The notes beneath the pieces are model-generated. The model searched no databases. It had not been told where the DNA came from and saw nothing but the letters and a program-made list of their open reading frames with translations. Shown piece after piece: positions 1-8,027 of a stretch of DNA of 16,931 nucleotides. The stretch spans positions 26,836 through 43,766 of the forward strand of contig DGRV01000068.1 of NCBI GenBank assembly GCA_002391225.1. The letters run 5' to 3'. This stretch comes from Christensenella sp. UBA4379. Lineage in GTDB: Bacteria; Bacillota; Clostridia; Christensenellales; Aristaeellaceae. The translations under genes and the position numbers were made by a program. Numbering within the stretch: position 1 is the first letter of the stretch; each line of letters begins with the position of its first letter.

Positions 1-933
1 ACGGACGGAAAGCTCCTGGCCTTAAAGCCGGACGTGACGCTGTCCATCGTCCGTTCCGGGCGGGACGAGCCCGGGGCGATCCAGAAAGTCTATTATCAGG
101 AAAACGTCTACCGGGTGGCGGGCTATTCCAGCTCCTTCAGGGAGATCATGCAGGCCGGGGTCGAGTGCATCGGCGCGGTGGACGGCTACCAGTTGGCCGA
201 GGTGGTGACGCTGGCGGCGGAGAGCCTGAGGCGCGTAAGCCCCGACAGCGTGCTGGCCCTGTCCCACCTGGGGGCGGCCGGGCGGCTGATCCGCGAGGCC
301 GGCCTGTCCGGGGAAAGCGAGAAGGAAGCCCTTTCCTGTCTTTCCCGGAAGAGCGCCCACGAAATCAGGAGCCTCTGCCTTCGGGAGGGAGCCCCCGCCG
401 AAGCGGCGGAGCGGCTGGCGGCCCTGGCCTCCCTGTCGGGAACGCCGGAGGAGGTCCTGCCCCGCCTGTGCGCCCTGGGCTGCGAGGCGGAGGCGATGGA
501 GCTGAAACAGGTGACGGACGCCCTTTCAGGCTCGGAGGCCGACCCGATGATCCGGCTGGACTTTTCGGTGGTCAACGATCCGGCCTATTACAACGGCCTG
601 ATCTTCCAGGGCTATGTGGGCGGCATCCCGGAGCGGGTGATCGCTGGCGGCCAGTACGACCTGCTGATGCGGAAAATGGGCCGCTCCTCCCGCGCTGTGG
701 GCTTCGCGGTGTATCTGGATACCCTGGAGCGGCTGGAGGAGCCCGGTGCCCCGGACGCGGACGTTTTGCTGATCTACCCGGAAAGCGCCGGCGCGGGCGC
801 GGTGTTCCGGGCGGTCCGGGCCCTGCAGGCCCAGGGGCTGACCGTCAGCGCCCAAAAGACCCGGCCGGAAAAGCGGCGCTTTGCCCGCACGGCGATTCTG
901 ACAGAAAGCGGGGAGATCGAGTATGACGCTTAG
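1..933 (+). CDS. hisZ: ATP phosphoribosyltransferase regulatory subunit HisZ (5' truncated by window)
   Basis: HisZ is a histidyl-tRNA synthetase paralogue that binds short-form HisG and makes the first enzyme of histidine synthesis active and histidine-sensitive. Only the last 310 codons are here; the reading frame is open from base 1, so the start lies upstream. The family is usually about 390 residues. The first visible residues (TDGKLLALKPDVTLSIVRS) match the class II synthetase core around motif 2, and ENVYRVAG follows. The HisRS-like block AYYNGLIFQGYV and the GGQYD segment are present. The motif 3 region reads AVGFAVYLDTLERL: the arginine that true HisRS uses for ATP is missing, as expected of a non-aminoacylating HisZ. 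The last 11 bases overlap hisG. The GTG at base 34 is an internal valine, not the start. The short HisG next door makes HisZ far more likely than HisS. Confidence 0.93.
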   Translation, partial: TDGKLLALKPDVTLSIVRSGRDEPGAIQKVYYQENVYRVAGYSSSFREIMQAGVECIGAVDGYQLAEVVTLAAESLRRVSPDSVLALSHLGAAGRLIREAGLSGESEKEALSCLSRKSAHEIRSLCLREGAPAEAAERLAALASLSGTPEEVLPRLCALGCEAEAMELKQVTDALSGSEADPMIRLDFSVVNDPAYYNGLIFQGYVGGIPERVIAGGQYDLLMRKMGRSSRAVGFAVYLDTLERLEEPGAPDADVLLIYPESAGAGAVFRAVRALQAQGLTVSAQKTRPEKRRFARTAILTESGEIEYDA

Positions 934-1546
934 CATTGCCCTGCCCAAGGGCAGGCTGGGGGAGAAGGTGTACGAGCGCTTCGCCCGGGCGGGCTATCCC
1001 TGCCCGGAGGTGCTGTCGGAAAGCCGCAAGCTGATTTTTGAAAACCCGGACCTGTCCGTCCGGTATTTCTGGGCCAAGCCCTCGGACGTGCCGATCTACG
1101 TGGAGCGCGGGGCGGCGGACATCGGGGTGGCCGGCAAGGACATCCTGCTGGAATACGAGCCGGACGTCTACGAGCTGGCCGACCTGGATACGGGCAAGTG
1201 CCGCATGTGCGTGGCCGGGCCGGCGGGGGTGTATCAGGACGATAAAAAGACCCTGCGGGTGGCGACCAAGTTCAGCTGCATCGCCCGGATGCATTACGCC
1301 AAGAAGGGCCGGGATATCGACATCATCCACCTGAACGGGTCCATCGAGATTGCCCCGATCATCGGGCTGAGCGACGTGATCGTGGACATCGTGGAGACGG
1401 GCTCGACCCTTAGGGAGAACCACCTGGAGATCCTGGAGACCATCGTGCCCTTAAGCGCCAGGCTGATTGCCAACCGGGCCAGCTATTTTTTCCGCAAAGA
1501 ACAGGTGGACCAGCTGGTAACCAAGCTGGCCGGAAAGGAAGGATAA
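923..1546 (+). CDS. hisG: ATP phosphoribosyltransferase, short form catalytic subunit
   Basis: HisG joins ATP and PRPP to give phosphoribosyl-ATP, the committed step of histidine synthesis. At 207 residues it is the short form, which lacks the C-terminal histidine-binding domain of the about 300-residue long form and therefore depends on HisZ, encoded immediately upstream. The start MTLSIALPKGRL is the normal family N-terminus. The PRPP-binding signature lies at about residues 155-167 (DIVETGSTLRENH), and the GAADIGVAGKD segment (63-73) is typical of the periplasmic-binding-protein fold of HisG. The ATG at 923 overlaps the end of hisZ by 11 bases, suggesting coupled translation and a fixed subunit ratio. 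Feedback inhibition by histidine would be expected to act through HisZ. Confidence 0.97.
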   Translation: MTLSIALPKGRLGEKVYERFARAGYPCPEVLSESRKLIFENPDLSVRYFWAKPSDVPIYVERGAADIGVAGKDILLEYEPDVYELADLDTGKCRMCVAGPAGVYQDDKKTLRVATKFSCIARMHYAKKGRDIDIIHLNGSIEIAPIIGLSDVIVDIVETGSTLRENHLEILETIVPLSARLIANRASYFFRKEQVDQLVTKLAGKEG

Positions 1547-1549
1547 GCC

Positions 1550-2833
1550 ATGATCCGCATCATGAAATACGGGGAAGTGGAAAACAGCGAGATCTTCCGC
1601 CGGGTAGAGCCCAAGCTCCCGGTGGCCCAGGCCGTTTCGGAGATCCTGGCCCAGGTGAAGCGGGACGGGGACGAGGCCCTCTTTTGCCTGACGGAGCACT
1701 TTGACAAGGTGAAGCTGAGTGCGCTCGAGGTCACGCCGGAGGAAATGGAGGAGGCCGTCCGGAAGGCGGATCCGGAATTCCTCCGGGTGCTCAAGGTCGC
1801 GGCGGACAACATCCGTGCCTTCCACTCCTGCCAGAAGCGCAACTCCTTTATCCTGAACGACCGGCCCGGCGTGGTGATGGGGCAGAAGGTGATCCCCATC
1901 GACCGGGTCGGCGTCTATGTGCCCGGCGGCACGGCCCCCCTGGCTTCCACGGTGCTGATGGACTGCATTCCGGCGAAAATCGCCGGCTGCCCGGAGGTCT
2001 ACATGACCACCCCGCCCGGCCTGGACGGGAAGGTGAACGGGGCGATCCTCTGCGCGGCCCGGGAGGCCGGGGTGACGAGGATCTTCAAGGTCGGCGGGGC
2101 CCAGGCCATCGCCGCCCTGGCCTATGGCACCCAGTCCGTCCCCAAGGTGGACAAGATCGTCGGCCCGGGCAACGCCTTTGTGGCCGAGGCCAAGAAGCAG
2201 GTGTTCGGAACGGTGTCCATCGACATGATTGCTGGGCCCAGCGAGATCCTGGCGGTGGCGGACGAGGGGGCGGACCCACGGCACGTGGCGGCGGACCTTT
2301 TGTCCCAGGCGGAGCACGACAAGCTGGCGGCCGCCGTCCTGGTGACGGACAGCATGAAGCTGGCCCTCGCCGTACAGGCGGAAATCGAGCTGCAGCTGCC
2401 CCGGCTGCTTCGGGCGGACATCGCCCGGGCGTCCATCGACGACAACGGGAAGATCATCGTCGCGGAGGACCTGCACACCGCCATCGACATCGCCAACGAG
2501 ATCGCGCCGGAGCACCTGGAGCTGTGCGTGGAGCATCCCTTTGACTGGCTGGACGAGGTGCGGCACGCCGGCTCCGTCTTCCTGGGAAGGAACTGCCCCG
2601 AGGCCCTGGGGGATTACCTGGCCGGGCCGAACCATACCCTGCCCACCAGCGGGACGGCGCGGTTTTCCAGTCCCCTCTCCGTGGACGACTTTGTGAAAAA
2701 GACCCAGTACACCTACTTTACCCGCGAGGCGCTTTCCAGGGTGGCCAAGGACGTAGCCCTGTTCGCCAATACCGAGGGCCTGACGGGCCACGCCCGCAGT
2801 GCCCTGATCCGAACGGAGGACGTAAAGGGATGA
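1550..2833 (+). CDS. hisD: Histidinol dehydrogenase
   Basis: HisD is the zinc enzyme that oxidises L-histidinol to L-histidine in two NAD+-dependent steps, the end of the pathway. The 427 residues match the usual family length. The conserved VGVYVPGGTAPLASTVLM block is at about 120-137 and GPGNAFVAEAK at 205-215. The likely zinc ligands are Gln253 and His256 (SQAEHDK), Asp355 (LGDYLAGPNH) and His414 (LTGHARS). The catalytic Glu-His pair is in APEHLEL (Glu321, His322). All key residues are present, so the enzyme should be active. The gene starts 3 bases after hisG with an AAGGAAGG ribosome binding site and ends in an ATGA overlap with hisC. Confidence 0.98.
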   Translation: MIRIMKYGEVENSEIFRRVEPKLPVAQAVSEILAQVKRDGDEALFCLTEHFDKVKLSALEVTPEEMEEAVRKADPEFLRVLKVAADNIRAFHSCQKRNSFILNDRPGVVMGQKVIPIDRVGVYVPGGTAPLASTVLMDCIPAKIAGCPEVYMTTPPGLDGKVNGAILCAAREAGVTRIFKVGGAQAIAALAYGTQSVPKVDKIVGPGNAFVAEAKKQVFGTVSIDMIAGPSEILAVADEGADPRHVAADLLSQAEHDKLAAAVLVTDSMKLALAVQAEIELQLPRLLRADIARASIDDNGKIIVAEDLHTAIDIANEIAPEHLELCVEHPFDWLDEVRHAGSVFLGRNCPEALGDYLAGPNHTLPTSGTARFSSPLSVDDFVKKTQYTYFTREALSRVAKDVALFANTEGLTGHARSALIRTEDVKG

Positions 2834-3912
2834 GCCGCTTTCTTTCCGCCCGCTACCGGGACCTGATCCCCTATGTGCCGGGGGAGCAGCCGGCCGGCCG
2901 GACATACATCAAGCTGAACACCAACGAGTCTCCCTTCCCGGTGGACGAGGAAGTGCTGAAGGAAGCCTTCCGGAAATGCCGGCCTTTTCAGCTTTATTCC
3001 GACCCGGAGAGCGCGGAGCTCCGGCAGGCGATGGGCGGGGTGTACGGCCTGTCGGGCCGGGAAGTCCTGGCCTGCAACGGGTCGGACGAGGCGCTGAACC
3101 TGGCCTTCATGACCTTCTGCGACGAGGAAACGCCCGCCCTGTTCCCGGACGTCACCTACGGTTTTTACCGGGTGGCGGCGGATGCGAACCGGGTGCCCTA
3201 TGAGGAAGTTCCCCTGCGGGAGGATTTTTCGCTGGCCCTGTCCGACTATGAAGGGAAGCGGGGCACCCTCTTCCTGGCCAACCCCAACGCCCCCACCGGC
3301 ATGGCCCTGGCCCGCGGGGAAATCGAACAGTGGCTTTCGGACCACCCGGACCAACTGACGGTGGTGGACGAAGCCTACGTGGACTTTGGCTCCGAAAGCT
3401 GCGCCCCGCTGGTGCGGAAATATCCCAATCTCCTGGTGGTGCAGACGTTTTCCAAGTCCCGCTCCCTGGCCGGGGCGCGGCTGGGCTTTGCCTTCGGCGG
3501 CGAGGACCTGATCCGGGACCTCAACACCCTGCGCAACGCGGTCGCCCCCTACAATGTCAACAGCATGACCCAGGCCCTGGGGCTCGAGGTGCTCAAACGC
3601 CAGGACCAGGTGAAGGAGCGCTGCCGCGTGATCGGGGAAACCCGGAGCTGGACGGAAAACATGCTCCGGGAGCTGGGCTTTTTCGTCCTTCCCTCCAGGA
3701 CCAACTTTGTCTTTGCCAAATCAGACAGAATGAGCGGGGAAGCCCTGTACATAGCCCTTCGGGAGAAGGGCATTTTGGTGCGCCACTTTGACAGCCCGCG
3801 CATCAGGGATTATAATCGGATCAGCATCGGGACGATGGGGCAGATGGAGGCGCTCAAAGGCGCCCTGACCGAAGTCCTGAGCGAAGGGAGGGTCCCCCAT
3901 GCGGAAAAGTGA
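2830..3912 (+). CDS. hisC: Histidinol-phosphate aminotransferase
   Basis: HisC is a PLP-dependent fold-type I aminotransferase that transfers the amino group of glutamate to imidazole acetol-phosphate, giving histidinol-phosphate. The 360 residues are normal for the family. The N-terminal KLNTNESPFP segment (28-37) binds substrate and cofactor. CNGSDEALN (82-90) is the phosphate-binding region, NPNAPTG (151-157) and VVDEAYVDF (178-186) hold the Asn, Asp and Tyr that contact PLP, and Lys209 in TFSKSRSLAGARLG forms the Schiff base. It overlaps hisD by four bases (ATGA) and hisB by 14. The operon context settles HisC over other class I/II aminotransferases, though such enzymes can also act on aromatic amino acids. 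Confidence 0.97.
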   Translation: MSRFLSARYRDLIPYVPGEQPAGRTYIKLNTNESPFPVDEEVLKEAFRKCRPFQLYSDPESAELRQAMGGVYGLSGREVLACNGSDEALNLAFMTFCDEETPALFPDVTYGFYRVAADANRVPYEEVPLREDFSLALSDYEGKRGTLFLANPNAPTGMALARGEIEQWLSDHPDQLTVVDEAYVDFGSESCAPLVRKYPNLLVVQTFSKSRSLAGARLGFAFGGEDLIRDLNTLRNAVAPYNVNSMTQALGLEVLKRQDQVKERCRVIGETRSWTENMLRELGFFVLPSRTNFVFAKSDRMSGEALYIALREKGILVRHFDSPRIRDYNRISIGTMGQMEALKGALTEVLSEGRVPHAEK

Positions 3913-4489
3913 CATCAGCCGGAAAACGGCGGAGACGGACATCCGCCTCACCCTGACCCTGGACGGGACGGGGAAAAGCGACATTCAGACCGGGGTGGGC
4001 TTTCTGGACCACATGCTGACCCTGTTCGCCCGCCACGGGGCCTTTGACCTGAGCCTGTGCTGCCAGGGCGATACGAATGTGGACGACCACCACAGCGTCG
4101 AGGACATCGGGATCGCCCTGGGCGAAGCCTTCCGGGAGGCCCTGGGAGAAAAGCGGGGCGTCCGCCGCTACGGGGACGTCACTCTGCCGATGGACGAGGC
4201 CCTGATCCTGGCCGCGGTGGACCTCTCCGGCCGGGGCGGGTTTTACGGGGACCTCCATATCCCCGCCCAGAAGGTGGGCACCTTTGATACGGAGCTGACG
4301 GAGGAATTTTTCATCGCGCTGGCGCGCAATGGCGGGATGACCCTCCACGTCCGCCAGCTAGCGGGCCAGAATTCCCACCACATCATCGAAGGGGCCTTCA
4401 AGGCCGTGGCCCGGGCGCTCCGGACAGCCGTGTCCGTGGACCCGGACTTCGCGGGGGAAATCCCCTCCACCAAAGGAGTGCTTTCATGA
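3899..4489 (+). CDS. hisB: Imidazoleglycerol-phosphate dehydratase
   Basis: HisB dehydrates imidazole glycerol-phosphate to imidazole acetol-phosphate using a di-manganese centre. At 196 residues this is the monofunctional dehydratase. There is no N-terminal HAD phosphatase as in enterobacterial HisB, which fits the separate PHP phosphatase further down the operon. The metal-binding motifs are clear: GFLDHML near residue 35, DDHHSVED at 62-69, DEALILAAVDLSGR in the middle, and NSHHIIEGAFKA near 158-169. The ATG at 3899 lies inside the hisC end (14-base overlap) and has a GGGAGG ribosome binding site about six bases upstream; the N-terminus SRKTAETDI is normal for the family, which supports this start. 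Confidence 0.98.
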   Translation: MRKSDISRKTAETDIRLTLTLDGTGKSDIQTGVGFLDHMLTLFARHGAFDLSLCCQGDTNVDDHHSVEDIGIALGEAFREALGEKRGVRRYGDVTLPMDEALILAAVDLSGRGGFYGDLHIPAQKVGTFDTELTEEFFIALARNGGMTLHVRQLAGQNSHHIIEGAFKAVARALRTAVSVDPDFAGEIPSTKGVLS

Positions 4490-5109
4490 TCGCCATCGTG
4501 GACTACGGGGTGGGCAACCTCTTTTCCCTGAAGAGCTCGTTTGCCTATATCGGCCATGAGGTCCGGGTGACCGGGAACAGGGAGGAAATCCTCTCGGCGG
4601 ACCGGATCGTCCTGCCGGGGGTCGGCGCGTTCGGGGACGCGGCGGACAAGCTCCGGGCGACGGGGCTGGACGAGGCCGTCCAGGAAGCCGCCCAAAGGGG
4701 AAAGCCGCTCTTAGGCATCTGCCTTGGGATGCAGCTATTGTTTGACGAAGGGGAGGAGTTCGGGTTCCACCGGGGGCTGGGCCTGATCCCGGGCCGGGTG
4801 GTCTCCATGCGGCCGGCCGTGCCGCCTTCCCTCAAACTGCCCCAGATCGGCTGGAACGGGCTGCGCCTGGTCCGGCCTCACCCGCTGTTTCGGGACGTGC
4901 GGGACGGGGAACAGGTCTATTTCGTCCATTCCTTCCACGGAACGGACTGCGCTGGCAGCCTTCTGGCCACCACCGAGTACGGGGCGGAAATCACCGCCGC
5001 CGTCGGCCGGGGCTGCGTCATGGGCTGCCAGTTCCACCCGGAAAAGAGCGGTGCTGTCGGTCTTAAAATACTCAAAGCGTTTGCGGAAACGGAGGATTTC
5101 ACATGCTGA
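4486..5109 (+). CDS. hisH: Imidazole glycerol phosphate synthase, glutaminase subunit HisH
   Basis: HisH is a class I (triad) glutamine amidotransferase that releases ammonia from glutamine and channels it into its partner HisF, giving imidazole glycerol-phosphate and AICAR. The 207 residues are the normal length. The nucleophile is Cys79 in LLGICLGMQLL and the rest of the triad is His184 and Glu186 in CQFHPEKSG. The N-terminal IVDYGVGNL and the VLPGVGAFGD oxyanion segment are typical. The gene overlaps hisB by four bases (ATGA) and hisA by seven. It is separated from hisF by hisA, the common Bacillota order H-A-F. Confidence 0.98.
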   Translation: MIAIVDYGVGNLFSLKSSFAYIGHEVRVTGNREEILSADRIVLPGVGAFGDAADKLRATGLDEAVQEAAQRGKPLLGICLGMQLLFDEGEEFGFHRGLGLIPGRVVSMRPAVPPSLKLPQIGWNGLRLVRPHPLFRDVRDGEQVYFVHSFHGTDCAGSLLATTEYGAEITAAVGRGCVMGCQFHPEKSGAVGLKILKAFAETEDFTC

Positions 5110-5819
5110 TTTTACCAGCGATCGACCTGTACGAAGGGAAAGCCGTGCGTTTACGGCAGGGCGACTACCGGGAAATGACGGTGTATTCCGAGCGTCCCCA
5201 GGAACTGATGGAGGCCTTTGCCCAAAAGGGCGCGAAGGCCGTCCATGTGGTGGACCTGGAGGGGGCCCGCGACGGCCGCACCGCCAATCTGAACCTGATC
5301 CGGAAGCTCAAGGAAGGCTCCTCTCTGCTGATGGAGGTCGGCGGCGGCATCCGCACGATGGAAACCATCCGCGTGTACCTGGAGGACGCCGGGGTGGACC
5401 GGGTGATCCTGGGGACGGCCGCGGTGACGGATCCTTCCTTTGCCGAGCAGGCCGTGCGCCGCTGGGGCGATAGGATCGCCGTGGGCGTCGACATCCGGGA
5501 CGGCAAGGTCGCCATCCGCGGATGGACGGAGCAGTCCAGCCTGGACGCCTTCTCCTTCTGCCGCAGGATGGAGGAAATCGGCGTGTCCACCGTCATCGTC
5601 ACGGATATTTCCCGGGACGGGATGCTGGAGGGCGCGAACCGGGAACTGTATGAAAACATGACCCGGAACCTGTCCATCCGCCTGATCGCTTCCGGCGGGG
5701 TGTCCGACATCGAGGACGTGGCGGCGCTCAAGGCCGCCGGCCTGTACGGGGCGATCATCGGGAAGGCCTACTACACCGGGGCCATCGACCTGCGCACCGC
5801 GGTGGAGGTCGCCTCATGA
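5103..5819 (+). CDS. hisA: ProFAR isomerase HisA
   Basis: HisA is a TIM-barrel isomerase that opens the ribose of ProFAR by an Amadori rearrangement to give PRFAR, the substrate of HisF-HisH. The 238 residues are normal. The two catalytic aspartates are Asp8 (LPAIDLYEGKAVRL) and Asp130 (VGVDIRDGKVAIRGW). The half-barrel phosphate sites are VGGGIRT (about 79-85) and ASGGVSDIEDV near the C-terminus. DISRDGML marks it as HisA, not TrpF. The start ATG is seven bases after a GGAGG ribosome binding site at 5091-5095, inside the hisH end. It could also act as the dual-role PriA, but that enzyme is mostly known in actinobacteria and nothing here points to it. Confidence 0.97.
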   Translation: MLILPAIDLYEGKAVRLRQGDYREMTVYSERPQELMEAFAQKGAKAVHVVDLEGARDGRTANLNLIRKLKEGSSLLMEVGGGIRTMETIRVYLEDAGVDRVILGTAAVTDPSFAEQAVRRWGDRIAVGVDIRDGKVAIRGWTEQSSLDAFSFCRRMEEIGVSTVIVTDISRDGMLEGANRELYENMTRNLSIRLIASGGVSDIEDVAALKAAGLYGAIIGKAYYTGAIDLRTAVEVAS

Positions 5820-6577
5820 TCTCCAAGCGGATCATCCCCTGCCTGGACGTAAAAGACGGGCGCGTGGTCAAGGGCGTCCGCTTCGGGGGCCTCAAAGACG
5901 TGTCCTCCCCGGTGGAGCTGGGGGCCTATTATTCGGAAAACGGGGCGGACGAGCTGGTGTTTTACGACATCACCGCCTCCGCCGAGGGCCGGGGCCTGTT
6001 CACCGAGTGCCTGCGCGAGGTGGCGCGGAGGGTTTTTATCCCCCTGACGGTGGGCGGCGGCATCAACACCCTTTCCGATTTTGACCGGGTGCTCAAATGC
6101 GGGGCGGACAAGGTGAGCGTCAATTCCGGGGCGGTAAAAAACCCGGGCCTCATCGACGAGGCGGCGAAGCGCTACGGCAGCCAGTGCGTCGTGCTGTCCG
6201 CCGACGTCAAACGGGTGAACGGGGCCTTCCACGTGTTCGTCCGGGGCGGCCGGGAGGATACCGGGCTCGACGCCCTGACCTGGCTCCGCGAGGGAATCGA
6301 CCGCGGGGCGGGGGAGATCGTGCTCAACTCCATGGACACCGACGGGGTCCGCCAGGGCTTCGACATCGAAATGCTGCAGGCCGTCTGCGCCTTTTCCGCC
6401 GTGCCGGTGATCGCTTCGGGCGGTGCCGGCAGGGCGGAGGACTTTGTGGACCTGTTCCAGCGCTGCCCCAAGGCCGACGCGGGGCTGGCGGCTTCCATTT
6501 TCCACTACGGCGAGGTCAGGATTCCGGACGTGAAAAAACTGCTGATCCAAAACGGAATCCCTGCCAGGGAGGTATGA
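5816..6577 (+). CDS. hisF: Imidazole glycerol phosphate synthase, cyclase subunit HisF
   Basis: HisF is the TIM-barrel cyclase that takes PRFAR and ammonia from HisH and makes imidazole glycerol-phosphate plus AICAR, which feeds purine synthesis. The 253 residues match the family. The catalytic aspartates are Asp11 (IIPCLDVKDGRVVKG) and Asp129 (VVLSADVKRVNG; the usual form is AIDAKR, so the neighbouring residues vary but the Asp is kept). Phosphate-binding loops are VGGGINTL (78-85) and ASGGAGRAEDF near 200. DITASAEGR at 50-58 is conserved. It overlaps hisA by four bases (ATGA). The stop is followed after two bases by the preferred hisIE start. Confidence 0.98.
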   Translation: MISKRIIPCLDVKDGRVVKGVRFGGLKDVSSPVELGAYYSENGADELVFYDITASAEGRGLFTECLREVARRVFIPLTVGGGINTLSDFDRVLKCGADKVSVNSGAVKNPGLIDEAAKRYGSQCVVLSADVKRVNGAFHVFVRGGREDTGLDALTWLREGIDRGAGEIVLNSMDTDGVRQGFDIEMLQAVCAFSAVPVIASGGAGRAEDFVDLFQRCPKADAGLAASIFHYGEVRIPDVKKLLIQNGIPAREV

Positions 6578-6579
6578 GG

Positions 6580-7242
6580 ATGCTGAACATCGACGAACTG
6601 AAATTTGACGAAAAGGGCCTGATCCCGGCGATCGTGGTGGACGCGGTCAGCAAGAAGGTGCTGACCCTGGCCTACATGAACCGGGAAAGCCTGGAGATCA
6701 CCATGGAAAAGGAGCTGACCTGCTTCTGGTCCCGCTCCCGCCAGGAGCTCTGGATCAAAGGGGAGACGAGCGGGAACTATCAGCACGTCGTCTCCATCAC
6801 TGCCGACTGTGACCGGGACGCCCTTGTGGTGATGGTGGAAAAGGACGGGCCCGCCTGCCATCTGGGCACGGACTCCTGCTTTGAAGCCCCCGTCTATCAA
6901 TCCGAAAACCGCAGCGAGTTTTCCCTGCAGGGGCTGATGAACCTGCTCCAGGGCCGCAAAGAGCAGATGCCGGCCGGCTCCTACACCACATACCTGTTTG
7001 AAAAAGGCCTGGACAAGATCCTCAAAAAGGTGGGCGAGGAGTGCACCGAGGTCATCATCGCCGGCAAGGCCCAGGATAAAAAGGAAACCATCTACGAGAT
7101 CGCAGACCTGGCCTACCACGTGATGGTGCTGATGGTGCAGGCGGGGATTTCCATCGAGGACATCCACCGGGAGCTGGCCAGCCGCCACGTGATCGACCAC
7201 AAGGTCAAGCAGGAAAAGATGGCGGGGGACGGGATGAAATGA
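6580..7242 (+). CDS. hisIE: Bifunctional phosphoribosyl-AMP cyclohydrolase / phosphoribosyl-ATP diphosphatase
   Basis: This fused enzyme carries out steps 2 and 3 of the pathway: the C-terminal HisE domain removes pyrophosphate from phosphoribosyl-ATP, and the N-terminal HisI domain opens the adenine ring. The protein is 220 residues from ATG 6580. HisI covers about 1-110, with FWSRSRQELWIKGETSG (49-65), metal aspartates at 76, 78 and 80 (ADCDRDAL), and zinc cysteines 77, 93 and 100. HisE covers about 115-205, with KKVGEECTEVIIA (149-161) and the EIADLAYH helix (173-180). I prefer ATG 6580 over ATG 6574 because the AGGGAGG ribosome binding site at 6566-6572 is seven bases away from it and only one base from 6574. 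The stop overlaps the next gene (ATGA). Confidence 0.96.
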   Translation: MLNIDELKFDEKGLIPAIVVDAVSKKVLTLAYMNRESLEITMEKELTCFWSRSRQELWIKGETSGNYQHVVSITADCDRDALVVMVEKDGPACHLGTDSCFEAPVYQSENRSEFSLQGLMNLLQGRKEQMPAGSYTTYLFEKGLDKILKKVGEECTEVIIAGKAQDKKETIYEIADLAYHVMVLMVQAGISIEDIHRELASRHVIDHKVKQEKMAGDGMK

Positions 7243-8027
7243 TCCGGACCGACCTGCACGTCCACTCGGCCTGGTCGGACGGGAAAAACACCCTGTCCGA
7301 AATCGCCGAGGAGGCCCTGGCCCGGGGGATCCGGGCCCTGGGCTTTTCCGACCATGTCTACGCCCCCTACGACATAGACTGCTGCATGAAGCCCGGCACA
7401 AGGGGCTCTTATCAGCGGGAGGTCGCCCGGCTCCGGGAACAATACCGGGGAAAAATGGACGTCTACTGCGGGGTCGAGCAGGACCTGTTTTCTCAGGAGC
7501 CGACGGACGGTTACGACTACGTGATCGGCGCGGTCCATTACCTGAAAATCGGGGACAAGTACCTGACGGTGGACTGGAAGCCGGAGTTTCTGCTTCAGGC
7601 GGCGGAACTGCTGGGGGATATCTACGCGGCCGCGGAGCTTTATTACGACGAGGTCAGCCGGGTATCGGAGATCCCGGGCTGCAAAGTGATCGCTCATTTT
7701 GACCTGATCCGGAAGCTCAACCGGGACGGGTCGCTCTTTGACAAAAGTCACCTGCGCTACCGGGCGGCTTGGAAGAAGGCGGCGGACAGACTGCTCAAAA
7801 GCGGTCTTCCCTTTGAGATCAACACCGGGGCCATCAGCCGGGGCTATCAGACGGACCCCTATCCGGACGGGGAGATCGTCGATTATCTGGCGGCCCGCGG
7901 GGCGCGCTTTGTGCTGGGCAGCGACAGCCACCGAAAGGAAACGCTGCTGTACGATTTTGAGCGGCAGGAGCGCCTGGCCCGGGAAAAGGGACTGATCCTT
8001 CTGGAGGAAGCGAAGGAATGGCTATGA
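7239..8027 (+). CDS. hisK: Histidinol-phosphatase, PHP family (HisK/HisJ)
   Basis: This PHP-superfamily phosphoesterase dephosphorylates histidinol-phosphate to histidinol and completes the set of dedicated enzymes. It is 262 residues long, as is usual for the HisJ/HisK group. The trinuclear-metal ligands are visible in order: His7 and His9 (DLHVHSAWSDG), Asp14, His39 (GFSDHV), Glu80 (CGVEQDLF), His100 (GAVHYL), His153 (IAHFDLIRK), and Asp229 and His231 (GSDSHRKE). This type is found in Bacillota, as opposed to the HAD phosphatase fused to HisB in enterobacteria, and it agrees with the monofunctional HisB here. It overlaps hisIE by four bases and the GNAT gene by ten (or four if that gene starts at 8024). 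Confidence 0.95.
   Translation: MIRTDLHVHSAWSDGKNTLSEIAEEALARGIRALGFSDHVYAPYDIDCCMKPGTRGSYQREVARLREQYRGKMDVYCGVEQDLFSQEPTDGYDYVIGAVHYLKIGDKYLTVDWKPEFLLQAAELLGDIYAAAELYYDEVSRVSEIPGCKVIAHFDLIRKLNRDGSLFDKSHLRYRAAWKKAADRLLKSGLPFEINTGAISRGYQTDPYPDGEIVDYLAARGARFVLGSDSHRKETLLYDFERQERLAREKGLILLEEAKEWL

Noticed and set aside
34..933. hisZ starting at GTG 34
   Set aside because: The frame is open to base 1 and the residues before 34 match the conserved core of the family; the gene simply begins outside the window.
1451..2905. Long open frame on the minus strand, 484 codons, opposite hisD
   Set aside because: The + strand frame is an intact hisD with all catalytic residues; the antisense frame is His/Gly/Arg-rich with no recognisable domain, as expected from GC-rich codon bias.
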